A stretch of DNA of 64,000 nucleotides from an uncultured Eubacterium sp. (GCF_934561735.1 NZ_CAKTGT010000005.1:62001-126000), one strand, 5' to 3'; positions 28,351 to 37,783 are shown, counted from the first letter of the stretch. Made by a program: numbers and translations. Notes: generated by a model from the sequence alone, not told the origin.

Positions 28351-28387
28351 GTTACCTGTATGTTACCCAAAACAAAATTTAGGTAAC
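28351..28387. promoter_or_regulatory. GTTACC direct repeats and inverted half-site upstream of the LRR gene
   Basis: GTTACC at 28351-28356 and 28362-28367 are exactly 11 bp apart, with GGTAAC at 28382-28387 in the opposite sense. One helical turn between direct repeats is typical of OmpR-family regulator sites. Placed about 60 bp upstream of the gene starting at 28288. Confidence 0.35.
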
Positions 28388-28389
28388 GC

Positions 28390-28420
28390 AAAAAAGAGGC
28401 TGCGTTGCCGCAACCTCTTT
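28390..28420 (-). terminator. Intrinsic terminator of the aldehyde dehydrogenase gene
   Basis: AAAGAGG (28393-28399) pairs with CCTCTTT (28414-28420), extended by TGCG/CGCA around a GCAA tetraloop on the minus strand, with a U-tract at 28390-28395. Confidence 0.9.
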
Positions 28421-28438
28421 GAATAAATAAATTTTAAA

Positions 28439-29944
28439 TTAAAGGAGACCGTCCCAGGTGTCAACTTCTTTTGCTTTCATTTCTTCCTCATCAAACCAAT
28501 GTTGAGTTACAGACTTGCTTTCTGTAAAGAAGCGATAAGCATCCTTGCCGAGGCAATGAAGATCGCCGAAGAATGATTGCTTGTGACCGCTGAACGGAAT
28601 GAAGCCGACCGGTACAGGAATACCTACATTGATACCAACCTGACCGCCATCTGTAAATCTTGCAAACTGGCGAGCGTAGTAACCGCTTTGAGTATAAATA
28701 ACGGAGCCGTTTGCATACGGATTGTTGTTCATAAGTTCAAGACCTTCTTCAAAAGTCTTTACTCTCTTAATGCAAAGAACAGGACCGAATACCTCGTCAC
28801 GACCGATTGTCATATCCTCGGTTACATTATCAAATACCGTAGGACCTACAAAGTAGCCGTTTTTACATTCAGCCGGAAGTTCCGGATTTCTGCCGTCAAC
28901 AACAAGCGTTGCACCCTCGTTAACGCCCTTTTCAATATCTGCAAGAACTTCCTTATAGTGCTTTTCATAAGTAATAGGACCGAGGCGAGTACCCTTATCC
29001 CACGCAAGTCCGCAATTAACCGATGCGATTTGTTTTTTAAGTTCTGCAACGAATTTATCGGCAATGCTGTCCTGAACAACACAGCATGAAAGAGCCATAC
29101 ATCTTTGACCGCCGCAACCGAAAGCGGAATTGATAACACCGGCAACCGTTCTTTCAAGAGCACAATCCTCAAGAACAAGAGCGTGGTTCTTTGCCTGACA
29201 GAGAGCCTGACATCTCTTGCCCGATGCGGCAGCTCTTTCGTATACCTTAAGTCCGACAGGAGTTGAGCCTACAAATGTAACGCCCTTTATATCCGGATGG
29301 TCAAGAATAGTGTTAACCTCGTTTCGTGAACAAGTAACAATATTTACAACGCCCTTCGGAATACCTGCTTCAACATAAAGTTCTGCAATACGCATAGCGG
29401 TTCTCGGAGTGAGAGAAGCGGCTTTGAGAACGATTGTGTTACCGCAAGCAACACAAACAGGAACCATCCAGCCGAACGGAATCATAGCCGGGAAGTTAAC
29501 AGGAACTATACCTGCGAAAACGCCGATAGCTTCACGGTACTTAACCGTGTCAAAACCTGTTGATGCGTCCATAAGACTTTCGCCCATCATAAGCGACGGA
29601 GCCTGAGTTGCAAGTTCTGTACCCTCAATAGCTTTGCCGACATCACCTGCTGCCTCTGCCCAAGTTTTGCCGTTTTCTTCGCAAACAAGCATTGTAAGTT
29701 CATCAAGATGTTCATTAAGAAGTTCACGAACCTTATAAAGAACAGCGGCTCTTTTGCGTGCAGGAGTGTTTTTCCATGCAGGGAAAGCAGCCTTTGCGGC
29801 TTCGATTGCTTCAAGCACCTCGTCATTGGTGCAACAAGGAGCCTGTCCCGTAATTTCACCTGTTGACGGATTGTGCAAATCGTACCAAGTTTCTGCCTTT
29901 GAGTCCTTGAACTCGTTGTTTACAAAATACTTTAGTTTTTCCAT
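28439..29944 (-). CDS. mmsA: CoA-acylating methylmalonate-semialdehyde dehydrogenase-like protein
   Basis: 501 residues, aldehyde-dehydrogenase superfamily. The MmsA/IolA pattern is clear: PVNFPAMIPFGWMVPVCVAC, NTIVLKAASLTPRTAMR, GVTFVGSTPVG, catalytic Cys in GGQRCMALS, and EVFGPVLCI. The family oxidises (methyl)malonate semialdehyde to acetyl- or propionyl-CoA in valine, inositol or pyrimidine breakdown. No partner pathway gene is adjacent, so the physiological substrate is open. The residue usually Lys/Glu in the nucleotide pocket (LKPS) reads LKAA here. ATG 29944 with AAGGGG upstream. Confidence 0.88.
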   Translation of the reverse strand: MEKLKYFVNNEFKDSKAETWYDLHNPSTGEITGQAPCCTNDEVLEAIEAAKAAFPAWKNTPARKRAAVLYKVRELLNEHLDELTMLVCEENGKTWAEAAGDVGKAIEGTELATQAPSLMMGESLMDASTGFDTVKYREAIGVFAGIVPVNFPAMIPFGWMVPVCVACGNTIVLKAASLTPRTAMRIAELYVEAGIPKGVVNIVTCSRNEVNTILDHPDIKGVTFVGSTPVGLKVYERAAASGKRCQALCQAKNHALVLEDCALERTVAGVINSAFGCGGQRCMALSCCVVQDSIADKFVAELKKQIASVNCGLAWDKGTRLGPITYEKHYKEVLADIEKGVNEGATLVVDGRNPELPAECKNGYFVGPTVFDNVTEDMTIGRDEVFGPVLCIKRVKTFEEGLELMNNNPYANGSVIYTQSGYYARQFARFTDGGQVGINVGIPVPVGFIPFSGHKQSFFGDLHCLGKDAYRFFTESKSVTQHWFDEEEMKAKEVDTWDGLL

Positions 29945-30021
29945 ATATAATTTACCCCTTTAAGAAATAAGTATTTACAAATTTATAATATCAATTTTAT
30001 ACCATTATGTCAAAGAAAAAA

Positions 30022-31437
30022 TTAAACCTCGTGAACCTTGAGCATATTGGTTGTTCCGGAAATACCGAGCGGAATGCCTGCCGTAATAACCGCAAGGTCA
30101 CCCTGCTTGAGAACGCCGGCGTTTTTTGAAACCTCTACGGCGTGATTGAAAAGTTCATCGGTATTGTTTTTAAGTTCGCACATAACAGGCATTACACCCC
30201 AAGAAAGCACAAGCTGACGGAATACCCTCTCATCGGTTGTTGCACCGACAATTTGAGTAAACGGTCTGAAGCGTGAAATCATCCTTGCCGTTGTTCCGCT
30301 TTTTGTAACCGTTACGATAGCAACCGCATTGAGGTCATGTGCCGTAGTAACCGTTGCGTGAGAAATTGCAGTTGTAACATCCTCGTTTGACGGACGCTGA
30401 TTAAAACGCAGTTTATAATCAATATCCGCTTCTGTAGTTAAAGCGATTTTATCCATAATTTTTACCGCTTCAACGGGATGCTTGCCGACTGCCGACTCAC
30501 CCGAAAGCATAATTGCAGAAGTGCCGTCATAAATAGCGTTGGCAACATCGGTGATTTCTGCTCTTGTAGGTCTTGGATTTTCTATCATAGATTCAAGCAT
30601 TTGAGTTGCGGTAACAACAATTTTACCTGCTTTATATACTTTTTCGATAATTTTCTTTTGAATAGACGGAATTTGCTCAAACGGAACCTCAACACCGAGA
30701 TCGCCGCGAGCAACCATAATACCGTCGGCGGAATCGATAATCTCATCAATGTTATCGAGGCCCTGACGATTTTCGATTTTTGCAATTATTTTTGGAGTTT
30801 TCCATCCGATAGCCTCAAGATAATTACGCATAATGGTAATATCCGTTGCACTTCTGCAAAACGATGCGGCTATAAAATCAAAATCCATTTTTTTGCCGAA
30901 ATTCAAATCATTCATATCCTTTTGCGAAAGATAAGGCATATTAAGATTTACATCGGGAACATTGACGCCCTTATGATTTGTAAGAAGTCCGCCGTCAACA
31001 ACAGTACAATAAATATCCTTGCCGACAACCTTGTTTACAGTCATAGACATAAGGCCGTCATTGATAAGAATGGTTGTACCCGGATGAACATCGTTTGGAA
31101 GTCCGTCATAATTTATATAGCTTTTTTCGGCAGTACCGAGGCACTCCTCTGTTGTAAGAATAAAGCTGTCACCTGTTTTAATCTCCACGCCTTCGGGATT
31201 TTCAAAATTGCCGAGTCTGATTTCCGGACCTTTTGTATCAAGCAATGTTGCTATAGGAAGACCGAGTTCTTCACGAAGTGCAACAACTTCTTTGAATCTG
31301 TCCTCATGAGTTTCATATTCGCCGTGGCTGAAGTTGAAACGGGCAACATTCATACCACTTTTCATCATTTGGCGAAGCACATCCATATCATCGGTCGCAG
31401 GACCTATGGTACAAATAATTTTTGTTTTTCTCATCAT
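30022..31437 (-). CDS. pyk: Pyruvate kinase
   Basis: 471 residues, the short form without the extra C-terminal PEP-utiliser domain seen in Bacillus. Motifs: KIICTIGPATDDMD, MNVARFNFSHGEYETH, DTKGPEIR, the active-site block KIIAKIENRQGLDNIDEI, MVARGDLGVEVP and TATQMLESMIENPRPTRAE. Converts PEP and ADP to pyruvate and ATP. Two adjacent ATGs (31437, 31434); the first is closer to AGAGG. Monocistronic by spacing. Confidence 0.96.
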   Translation of the reverse strand: MMRKTKIICTIGPATDDMDVLRQMMKSGMNVARFNFSHGEYETHEDRFKEVVALREELGLPIATLLDTKGPEIRLGNFENPEGVEIKTGDSFILTTEECLGTAEKSYINYDGLPNDVHPGTTILINDGLMSMTVNKVVGKDIYCTVVDGGLLTNHKGVNVPDVNLNMPYLSQKDMNDLNFGKKMDFDFIAASFCRSATDITIMRNYLEAIGWKTPKIIAKIENRQGLDNIDEIIDSADGIMVARGDLGVEVPFEQIPSIQKKIIEKVYKAGKIVVTATQMLESMIENPRPTRAEITDVANAIYDGTSAIMLSGESAVGKHPVEAVKIMDKIALTTEADIDYKLRFNQRPSNEDVTTAISHATVTTAHDLNAVAIVTVTKSGTTARMISRFRPFTQIVGATTDERVFRQLVLSWGVMPVMCELKNNTDELFNHAVEVSKNAGVLKQGDLAVITAGIPLGISGTTNMLKVHEV

Positions 31438-31510
31438 ATATAATTACCTCTTTTATTACTGAAAAAACGACAATTTCTATCTTTTGTAAAAAAATAAAAA
31501 TTCAAAATCT

Positions 31511-31538
31511 ATTTTAGCACAATCAAAATAAAATGCAA
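31511..31538 (-). promoter_or_regulatory. Possible pyk promoter
   Basis: Minus strand: TTGCAT (31533-31538), 16-bp spacer, TAAAAT (31511-31516) preceded by TGTGC. Fair match, about 74 bp from the pyk start. Confidence 0.45.
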
Positions 31539-31557
31539 TAACTATAACAATTTTTTA

Positions 31558-32769
31558 TTAATATTTTTTATAATCCAGCCCGATTTCTTTAAACACTGTT
31601 TTGCCCTGATCAATTTCTTCCTGTGAAATATCGTTGATAACTTCAACTTCACTCTTGATTTTTTCAATCTTTTTCTTCGGTGCAAAAACGAGAAGAACTA
31701 TTCTTGCAAACCACAAAAACGGAAGCAAAAACGGCAATTTGTGTTTAATATTAAATCTTGAGTAAAGTTCTTTGTCTGACGGGAACACCCTGTCTTTAAA
31801 ATATTTTTTTCTGTCGGTTTGACCGTAAGTTGCTTCATTTTTCATCATATTAAGCACATTATTGTTGCGATGAAAACCGTACTCGTTATTATCAAGAATG
31901 TATTTTTGAGCATTTTGCGTTGTACCGTCGTCTGCCCTGTTGCCAAACCATATATCGGCGATTTTTACAAGTGCGGTGTTGAATTCATTAAGACCTGCCG
32001 CAAGCAAGCGTGAGTTCATCTTGAACTGTTCTTCCTTTGACAGTTTATGCCACAAAACATATATATCGGCTATATTTTTAACGCCAATGCCCTTTGAAAA
32101 CATATTTTTTACAAAATGGCCGATATTAAAATAATACAAATCAAAGAGGCTCATTTTATACAAACCTTTTGTATCGGTCGGCAAAAGTGCGTTCCAATCA
32201 ACTATGAAATCCTCATAATGCACATGCTTGGGGTGCATAAATTCAAAATGTACTTCAACATAAATGTCCTTGTTGTCTTCTCTTTTATAACCGTCAACCT
32301 GACCGTCATCGAGAACATCGGCAACATAGCCGTTGGCAAGCATAACCTGTTTGACAACATCACGCTGAATCTTTGAGCCGTCGGTTTTCACCAAAAAATC
32401 TATATCGCCCATTGCCCTCATATCCGGTTCGGGATAATACGAACGAATTTGACTGCCTTTAAGCGGGCAAACATCAAAACCTCGGGATGTGAAAATATGC
32501 GTAAGACGCTCAATTTCCATCTCCTGATAGGCTGTTTGACGAAGAAGCACTCCGTAATCCGAATACCATTGTGATAAAAGTTCGGTTGGCGGCTTGTTAT
32601 TAAGTTTTTCAATACTGTACCACAAAATATTTTGCACAGAGTGTCTGCGGGCAATCAAAAAAACATTTTCAAACACAACCTCAGGCGGTTTTTCCTTTGG
32701 TTGAGTGCCGTTAAGAGCACATTTTGCAAGGTGCAGAAAATAGCCATAATCTGTGTTAATATCAAACAT
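31558..32769 (-). CDS. NTP_transf_5-type nucleotidyltransferase family protein
   Basis: 403 residues. The recognisable core is LKGSQIRSYYPEPDMRAM followed by GDIDFLV (about 103-127), where the two aspartates of the Asp-x-Asp motif belong to a minimal nucleotidyltransferase fold (PF14907 type). A second such protein is encoded at 41924-43015. Basic/hydrophobic C-terminal stretch (HKLPFLLPFLWFARIVLLVF) may sit on the membrane. It starts two bases after the MFS carrier ends. The family's substrate is not established. Confidence 0.8.
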   Translation of the reverse strand: MFDINTDYGYFLHLAKCALNGTQPKEKPPEVVFENVFLIARRHSVQNILWYSIEKLNNKPPTELLSQWYSDYGVLLRQTAYQEMEIERLTHIFTSRGFDVCPLKGSQIRSYYPEPDMRAMGDIDFLVKTDGSKIQRDVVKQVMLANGYVADVLDDGQVDGYKREDNKDIYVEVHFEFMHPKHVHYEDFIVDWNALLPTDTKGLYKMSLFDLYYFNIGHFVKNMFSKGIGVKNIADIYVLWHKLSKEEQFKMNSRLLAAGLNEFNTALVKIADIWFGNRADDGTTQNAQKYILDNNEYGFHRNNNVLNMMKNEATYGQTDRKKYFKDRVFPSDKELYSRFNIKHKLPFLLPFLWFARIVLLVFAPKKKIEKIKSEVEVINDISQEEIDQGKTVFKEIGLDYKKY

Positions 32770-32771
32770 AA

Positions 32772-34127
32772 TTAATCCTTAACTTCATTTTGTAATTCTT
32801 TCATAAGTTCATCGTGATGCTTTGCACCTTCAACACGAACAATTCGTGACGGAATGAAGCAAAACAGCAGAACGACCGCACAACCGAGGAACAATTCCAT
32901 AGGATAAACGATATTTTCGCTTGCAACTCCTCTGTTGGCAGCATTGATAATAATTTGTGCAACAACAGGTCCGATAATCATAGGCACCAAAACATACATT
33001 ACTATACGACAACCCTGAAACAGACCCTCTTTGCCGTCGGGAATATAATCTCTGTACGAAGCGGTGAAAAGACCTGCCATAACAAGGTTTACACCTATAG
33101 TAAGAGTGCCGCCGATAATGAGAATTACAATCTCGGCAGTTGCGTTTTTATCAACAAAAAACTTGGCACTCCAAATAATTATACAGCCTATAACACCTGC
33201 GATAATTGTAGGATAATAAAAATTCTGTTTGCCTTTTTTATCCATTGCGATACCGATAAGCACAGAGCCTACCGCCGCAAGAACCATAATTATACCAACA
33301 GGTATTATGTAATTCTTTATTTTAAGTGTGCCCTCAACAATGTTGAAAAGATAATTAATATACACCTGATAACCGATTGAAGCAATCATATAGCCCGAAA
33401 GGCAAACATAAAGCATTTTGTTTTGCTTAATTGTTGACGGTTTGAGCGAATATGTAAAATCGTTGAAAAATGAATTTGATTTATTCGGCTTAATTCCCTC
33501 TTTGTCTTTCATAAGGAACAGTCCGATTAAGCCGCCGACCGTCGGCATAATTCCCATAATAATAAAGAATTTTTGCCAGGATTCAACCGTTGCGGAGGAA
33601 TTTGTCATACTGTCAAATCCGCCGAAAACTATTGCCATGGCGAAAAGCGGAATAACGGCAAGAATAGTATCAACTCTTGCACGGTTTGCCGTATTTGTTA
33701 CATCGGTTATCCAAGTGTTATATGAAGCGTCATTACTGATTGAGCCGATAACGGACATAATGCAGTCCATTGCAACAACAAGAATGACCATAGGCAAAAC
33801 TTTATCCGGTGACGGTTGCATAGGGACAAGAGAAAAGGCGGCGATTGTAAATCCCCAAATAACATAGCCCCAGCAGATGAACACCTTGCGTTTACCCGTT
33901 CTGTCGGACAAAGCACCGCCGATAAGCGTTGACAATGTGGCAAATATTGCCGAAAAAGCAACAAGCAGCGTTGTAGCATAAGGTGCTTTTGTAATTTCGT
34001 TTTGCATAAAGCGTGAAAAATACATATTTTCAACAACCCACGCAATTTGACCGATTAAGCCGAAAAGCAAAATTGAAGTCCATGTTCTTGCGGACAGTGC
34101 TCCGACTTTTTTAGTTTTATCTGACAT
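32772..34127 (-). CDS. MFS transporter
   Basis: 451 residues with about 12 hydrophobic helices. The loop after helix 2 is GGALSDRTGKRKVF, the MFS signature in its glycoside/SLC45-like form. Central loop near 200-230 is charged (MKDKEGIKPNKSN). ATG 34127 is used rather than the in-frame GTG at 34136 because AGGGGTG sits six to seven bases before it. Substrate unknown; the nearest neighbours are a HAD phosphatase and the nucleotidyltransferase. Confidence 0.88.
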   Translation of the reverse strand: MSDKTKKVGALSARTWTSILLFGLIGQIAWVVENMYFSRFMQNEITKAPYATTLLVAFSAIFATLSTLIGGALSDRTGKRKVFICWGYVIWGFTIAAFSLVPMQPSPDKVLPMVILVVAMDCIMSVIGSISNDASYNTWITDVTNTANRARVDTILAVIPLFAMAIVFGGFDSMTNSSATVESWQKFFIIMGIMPTVGGLIGLFLMKDKEGIKPNKSNSFFNDFTYSLKPSTIKQNKMLYVCLSGYMIASIGYQVYINYLFNIVEGTLKIKNYIIPVGIIMVLAAVGSVLIGIAMDKKGKQNFYYPTIIAGVIGCIIIWSAKFFVDKNATAEIVILIIGGTLTIGVNLVMAGLFTASYRDYIPDGKEGLFQGCRIVMYVLVPMIIGPVVAQIIINAANRGVASENIVYPMELFLGCAVVLLFCFIPSRIVRVEGAKHHDELMKELQNEVKD

Positions 34128-34164
34128 AACAAACACCCCTTTTATTTATCACATAAACTATCGG

Positions 34165-34863
34165 TTAACTGTTTTCATTTTTCAAAACATCAAAGATGTC
34201 GTCAAGATTGTCAAGCTGATAATCCACATTATATCCGTCTTTAAGCGGCAAATGATGAGGATTGAACCAACAGGTTTTGAAGCCCATATTGTTGCCGCCC
34301 TTAATATCGGAAGTAAGCGAGTCGCCTACAATCATAATTTCATCCGTATTTACGCTCGGAATATTTTTAAGCACGACATCAAAAAATTCTTTTGACGGTT
34401 TGGCAAAACCCACATTATCGGATATAAACACGCCGTTTAGGATTTTTTCGATACCCGACACAGCAAGTTTTTTCTCCTGCACAGCCTTTGCACCGTTGGT
34501 AACAGCATACTGCATATATGTTTTTGAAAGCGTTTTAATCACACTTTCGGCATTACCCATAAATTCGACACAATCGGGCAATGATGATTCGTAGAATTCA
34601 CAGAACTCATTTGCATCAACATTGCCAAAACCTTTTACATTCAAAAACTCCTTAAATCTGCCGACAAGTACCTGTTCTTTGGTAAGTTCACCTGTTTCAA
34701 GCCTGTTCCAATAGCTTTGATTGATTGCAGAATATTCGGCAACCGTGCTGTCAGGACATTCGCCCAAACCAAAATGTAAAAATGCTTTTTTAAGTGCCAT
34801 ACTTTCGCTTTTAAGAAAATCCAAAAGTGTGGCGTCAATATCCCACAAAATTATCTTTATCAT
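34165..34863 (-). CDS. HAD-superfamily phosphatase, YjjG type
   Basis: 232 residues. Motif I WDIDATLLDF (Asp nucleophile and Asp+2; Ala where most have Gly or Asp), motif II VTNGA, Lys in GFAKPSKEFF, and motif IV IVGDSLTSDIKGG. This is the pattern of YjjG-like 5'-nucleotidases acting on non-canonical pyrimidine nucleotides. ATG 34863 overlaps the exonuclease III stop (ATGA), which pairs two nucleic-acid-hygiene enzymes in one operon. Confidence 0.88.
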   Translation of the reverse strand: MIKIILWDIDATLLDFLKSESMALKKAFLHFGLGECPDSTVAEYSAINQSYWNRLETGELTKEQVLVGRFKEFLNVKGFGNVDANEFCEFYESSLPDCVEFMGNAESVIKTLSKTYMQYAVTNGAKAVQEKKLAVSGIEKILNGVFISDNVGFAKPSKEFFDVVLKNIPSVNTDEIMIVGDSLTSDIKGGNNMGFKTCWFNPHHLPLKDGYNVDYQLDNLDDIFDVLKNENS

Positions 34864-35615
34864 AAATCTATATCAAGTTCCACAGGGCAATGGTCACTGC
34901 CCATAATTTCGGTATAAATTTTTGCGTCTTGAAGCTTGTCATTGAGTGAATTTGAAGTGATAAAATAGTCAATTCTCCATCCTGCATTCTTTTCTCTCGC
35001 CTTAAAACGATACGACCACCAAGAATAAATACCCTCTTTGTCAGGATAAAAATATCTGAATGTATCTGTAAAACCGCTGTCAAGAAGTGCAGTCATCTTG
35101 CTTCTTTCCTCATCGGTAAAGCCTGCGTTTTTGTGGTTTGTCTTTGGATTTTTAAGGTCGATTTCTTTGTGAGCAACATTCAAATCACCACAGAACACAA
35201 CGGGCTTTTTATCGTTAAGTTTGAGCATATACTCCCTGAAATCGTCCTCCCACACCATACGGTAATCAAGGCGGAGAAGTTCCTGTTTTGAATTCGGAAC
35301 ATATACCGTTGCAAAATAGAAGTCGTCAAATTCAAGGGTAATGAGTCTGCCCTCTTTGTCGTGCTCGTCAATTCCAAGACCGTAAGTTACATTGAGCGGT
35401 TCTTTTTTTGTAAAAATCGCAGTGCCCGAATACCCCTTTTTCTCGGCATAGTTCCAATATGCGTGATAGCCCTCCGGAGCGAAATCTATTTGACCCTCCT
35501 GAAGTTTTGTTTCCTGCACACAGAAAATATCTGCATCAATATCGTTGAAAAAATCCTTAAAGCCTTTTGTGACACAGGCACGAAGACCGTTTACATTCCA
35601 AGAAATAAATTTCAT
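34860..35615 (-). CDS. xth: Exodeoxyribonuclease III / AP endonuclease
   Basis: 251 residues, EEP fold. MKFISWNVNGLRAC start, QETKLQ (metal Glu), YSGTAIF, CGDLNVAHKEIDL, YSWWSYRFKAREKNAGWRID and the C-terminal SDHCPVELDI catalytic His. Acts in base-excision repair at abasic sites. ATG 35615 has GAGG upstream. Probably the first gene of the operon running into the HAD phosphatase, MFS carrier and nucleotidyltransferase. Confidence 0.95.
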   Translation of the reverse strand: MKFISWNVNGLRACVTKGFKDFFNDIDADIFCVQETKLQEGQIDFAPEGYHAYWNYAEKKGYSGTAIFTKKEPLNVTYGLGIDEHDKEGRLITLEFDDFYFATVYVPNSKQELLRLDYRMVWEDDFREYMLKLNDKKPVVFCGDLNVAHKEIDLKNPKTNHKNAGFTDEERSKMTALLDSGFTDTFRYFYPDKEGIYSWWSYRFKAREKNAGWRIDYFITSNSLNDKLQDAKIYTEIMGSDHCPVELDIDL

Positions 35616-35728
35616 CTTTTTACCTCACATTGATATATTACAACCTAATTATACAATAGACCAAAAGCTATTGCAAATATATTCTTTAATAATTATAATT
35701 TATATGGTATAATATTACAGGTGATAAA

Positions 35729-36283
35729 ATGAAGAGAACATTAAGTTGTATACTGTCTGCGGTTGCAACGGTGTACACAATTTGGTATATGCACTTTGGA
35801 ACGCCATACAAGAACTCCGGAGCACTGTCAAAAATCGGGTTGGAGCACCACGGTTTATTTGCAATTTGGGGCGTACTGACCTTTTTGGCACTTGCCTTTG
35901 CAATAACGCTTGCATACAAAAAATATCTGAAAACAAAGGTGTATATTCCGCTGCTTTCAATATCGGGCGTGGGAATGATTTTGACGCTGACAAACGATTT
36001 TGACTACTACAAAAAAGTGCAATACTTTTTGCATTGCGGCGGTTCGCTGACATTTTCGGCAGTAACGGGAATAACGATATTCCTTTTGTTTTTGCTAAAC
36101 TACAAAAAAGGCAGAATATTCAAAATTTTTACATACATCACGGCAACGATTTTGATAGCGGATTTGATTTGCTTGTTGATATTTAAAGAAACGGGACTTA
36201 TAGAAGCATTGCCGATATTTGCAGGATATTTACTGCTTGGCATTGTTAATTTGAGGAGAGAAAAGGTTGAACTTACACGATAA
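35729..36283 (+). CDS. Multi-pass membrane protein, unknown function
   Basis: 184 residues with about six hydrophobic helices (first CILSAVATVYTIWYMHF, last EALPIFAGYLLLGIVNL). No motif recognised. ATG 35729 with AGGTGA upstream and a TATAAT at 35708-35713. The stop lies 17 bases inside the next gene, so the two are coupled. First gene of the plus-strand block. Confidence 0.75.
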   Translation: MKRTLSCILSAVATVYTIWYMHFGTPYKNSGALSKIGLEHHGLFAIWGVLTFLALAFAITLAYKKYLKTKVYIPLLSISGVGMILTLTNDFDYYKKVQYFLHCGGSLTFSAVTGITIFLLFLLNYKKGRIFKIFTYITATILIADLICLLIFKETGLIEALPIFAGYLLLGIVNLRREKVELTR

Positions 36284-37583
36284 ATTAAAAAATATTGACA
36301 CATATCCGTTTCATATGCCGGGGCACAAACGAAACGACAAATTCGGCATTTTGGGTAGTGAGATAGACATAACCGAAATTGACGGCTTTGACAATTTGCA
36401 TTCCCCAAGCGGAGTGATAAAAAACACCGAGGACAAACTCAAAAGCATATACAAAAGTGAGCGTTCATTCATAAGTGTTAACGGTTCGAGCGGTGGAATA
36501 CTTGCATCAACTTTTGCCGTGTGCAACGAGGGTGACACCGTGATTGTTGCACGGAACTGTCACAAAAGCGTGTACAATGCCTGTATGCTGCTGAAACTGA
36601 AAATCATATTTATCGAACCTCAATACGACCTTACAAACGGCTACTACACAAACCTTAAACAAGACACCGTAAACAGTGCGATAAGCCGCCATCCGGAGGC
36701 AAAAGCAATTATCATAACCTCACCTACATACGAGGGATTTATGTCTGACATCAAATGCGATATACCGCTGATTATTGATGCGGCACACGGTGCACATTTC
36801 GGTATGCCGTACTTTCCCGAATATCCGAGCGGTGACATTGTTATATCTTCACTTCACAAAACCCTGCCGTCACTCACACAAACAGCGGTTGTTAATGTAT
36901 ATAATACCAAATATATCAACAAAGTTAAGCGATATATGGATATTTTTCAAACCACCTCGCCAAGCTATGTGCTGATGAACAGCATTGACATCTGCTGTGA
37001 TTATGTGCTGAATTGCCGAAACGAATTTGGCAAATTTTACGAAAAACTCTGTGATTTGAGGCTTGTTGAAACGGACAATTTGAAAATCCAATACAATGAC
37101 GACATTTCAAAAATAGTTTTGTCCTGTGCAAGCACAAATATCACGGGAAGCGAACTTGCAGAGATTTTCAGGAGCAAATACAAAATCGAGCCTGAAGCGG
37201 TATCGCAAAATTACATTTTGCTTATGGCAACCATCGGGGACACGGACGAGGGATTGACTCTGCTCAAAAAAGCTGTTTTTAAAATTGATTCACAGCTTGA
37301 ATACTCACCTGCAAAGCCGATAAGAAAACCGCCTGTTGAAAAGGGCAAAATCGTTTTATCAATCGATGAAAACGCAGAGCTTTGCGACATTGATAAATCC
37401 ATCGGCAGAGTGTCGAATGAATTTGTTTATGCCTATCCGCCCGACATTCCGATAATTTCACCGAACGAAACTATAACAAACGAAGTTATCGAATATATTA
37501 AAAACGCAATAGCTGACGGAGTAAATATTATATCCGACAGCAGCGAACTTCCCAATAAAATATTGACAAAAGCGGGTTTATAA
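36267..37583 (+). CDS. Orn/Lys/Arg decarboxylase-family PLP enzyme (SpeA/YaaO type)
   Basis: 438 residues, fold-type I PLP enzyme. YPFHMPGHKRN at the N-terminus, SVNGSSGGILAS, DAAHGAHFG, and the PLP lysine in SLHKTLPSLTQTA match the basic-amino-acid decarboxylases without the N-terminal wing domain. The start is a TTG at 36267 with GGAG about nine bases upstream; no earlier ATG keeps the HMPGHKR region. Likely yields a polyamine (cadaverine or agmatine); substrate not resolved. Its last codons contain the promoter of the SCIFF gene. Confidence 0.85.
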   Translation: MNLHDKLKNIDTYPFHMPGHKRNDKFGILGSEIDITEIDGFDNLHSPSGVIKNTEDKLKSIYKSERSFISVNGSSGGILASTFAVCNEGDTVIVARNCHKSVYNACMLLKLKIIFIEPQYDLTNGYYTNLKQDTVNSAISRHPEAKAIIITSPTYEGFMSDIKCDIPLIIDAAHGAHFGMPYFPEYPSGDIVISSLHKTLPSLTQTAVVNVYNTKYINKVKRYMDIFQTTSPSYVLMNSIDICCDYVLNCRNEFGKFYEKLCDLRLVETDNLKIQYNDDISKIVLSCASTNITGSELAEIFRSKYKIEPEAVSQNYILLMATIGDTDEGLTLLKKAVFKIDSQLEYSPAKPIRKPPVEKGKIVLSIDENAELCDIDKSIGRVSNEFVYAYPPDIPIISPNETITNEVIEYIKNAIADGVNIISDSSELPNKILTKAGL

Positions 37584-37591
37584 TCTATAAT
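37563..37591 (+). promoter_or_regulatory. Perfect consensus promoter for the SCIFF peptide
   Basis: TTGACA (37563-37568), 17-bp spacer, TATAAT (37586-37591). It starts inside the last codons of the decarboxylase gene, 33 bp before the peptide ATG. Confidence 0.9.
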
Positions 37592-37623
37592 AAGCCTGTA
37601 ATAAATATTTATGAGGTGTTCTT

Positions 37624-37770
37624 ATGAAGAGAATTAATACTTTAAGCTCAAGAAATCTTTGCGAATCAGCTAAGAAGGGCGGCTGCGGTGAATGCCAGAC
37701 ATCTTGCCAATCAGCATCAAAAACTTCTTGCTCAGTAGCAAACCAACAGTGCGAGCAACTTAAGAAGTAA
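37624..37770 (+). CDS. scfA: SCIFF ranthipeptide precursor (six Cys in forty-five residues), variant
   Basis: 48 residues, ATG 37624 with GAGGTG upstream. The SCIFF core is present: GGCGECQTSCQSAS, then KTSCSVANQQCEQLKK. Cysteines are 13, 21, 24, 28, 36 and 43. Canonical SCIFF peptides read CQSACKTSCT here; this one has Ser at 32 and Ser at 37. Those match the thioether donor (Cys32) and acceptor (Thr37) reported for Clostridium thermocellum CteA. An extra cysteine at 13 restores the count of six. Maturase follows 77 bp downstream after a terminator. Identity is firm; the effect of the changes is open. Confidence 0.95.
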   Translation: MKRINTLSSRNLCESAKKGGCGECQTSCQSASKTSCSVANQQCEQLKK

Positions 37771-37783
37771 TTACAACGGACTT

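Noticed and set aside
30478..31443. Long plus-strand open frame (321 codons) opposite pyruvate kinase
   Set aside because: It lies fully antisense to a well-supported pyk gene, has no ribosome site and its translation is Cys/His/Ile-rich without family features.
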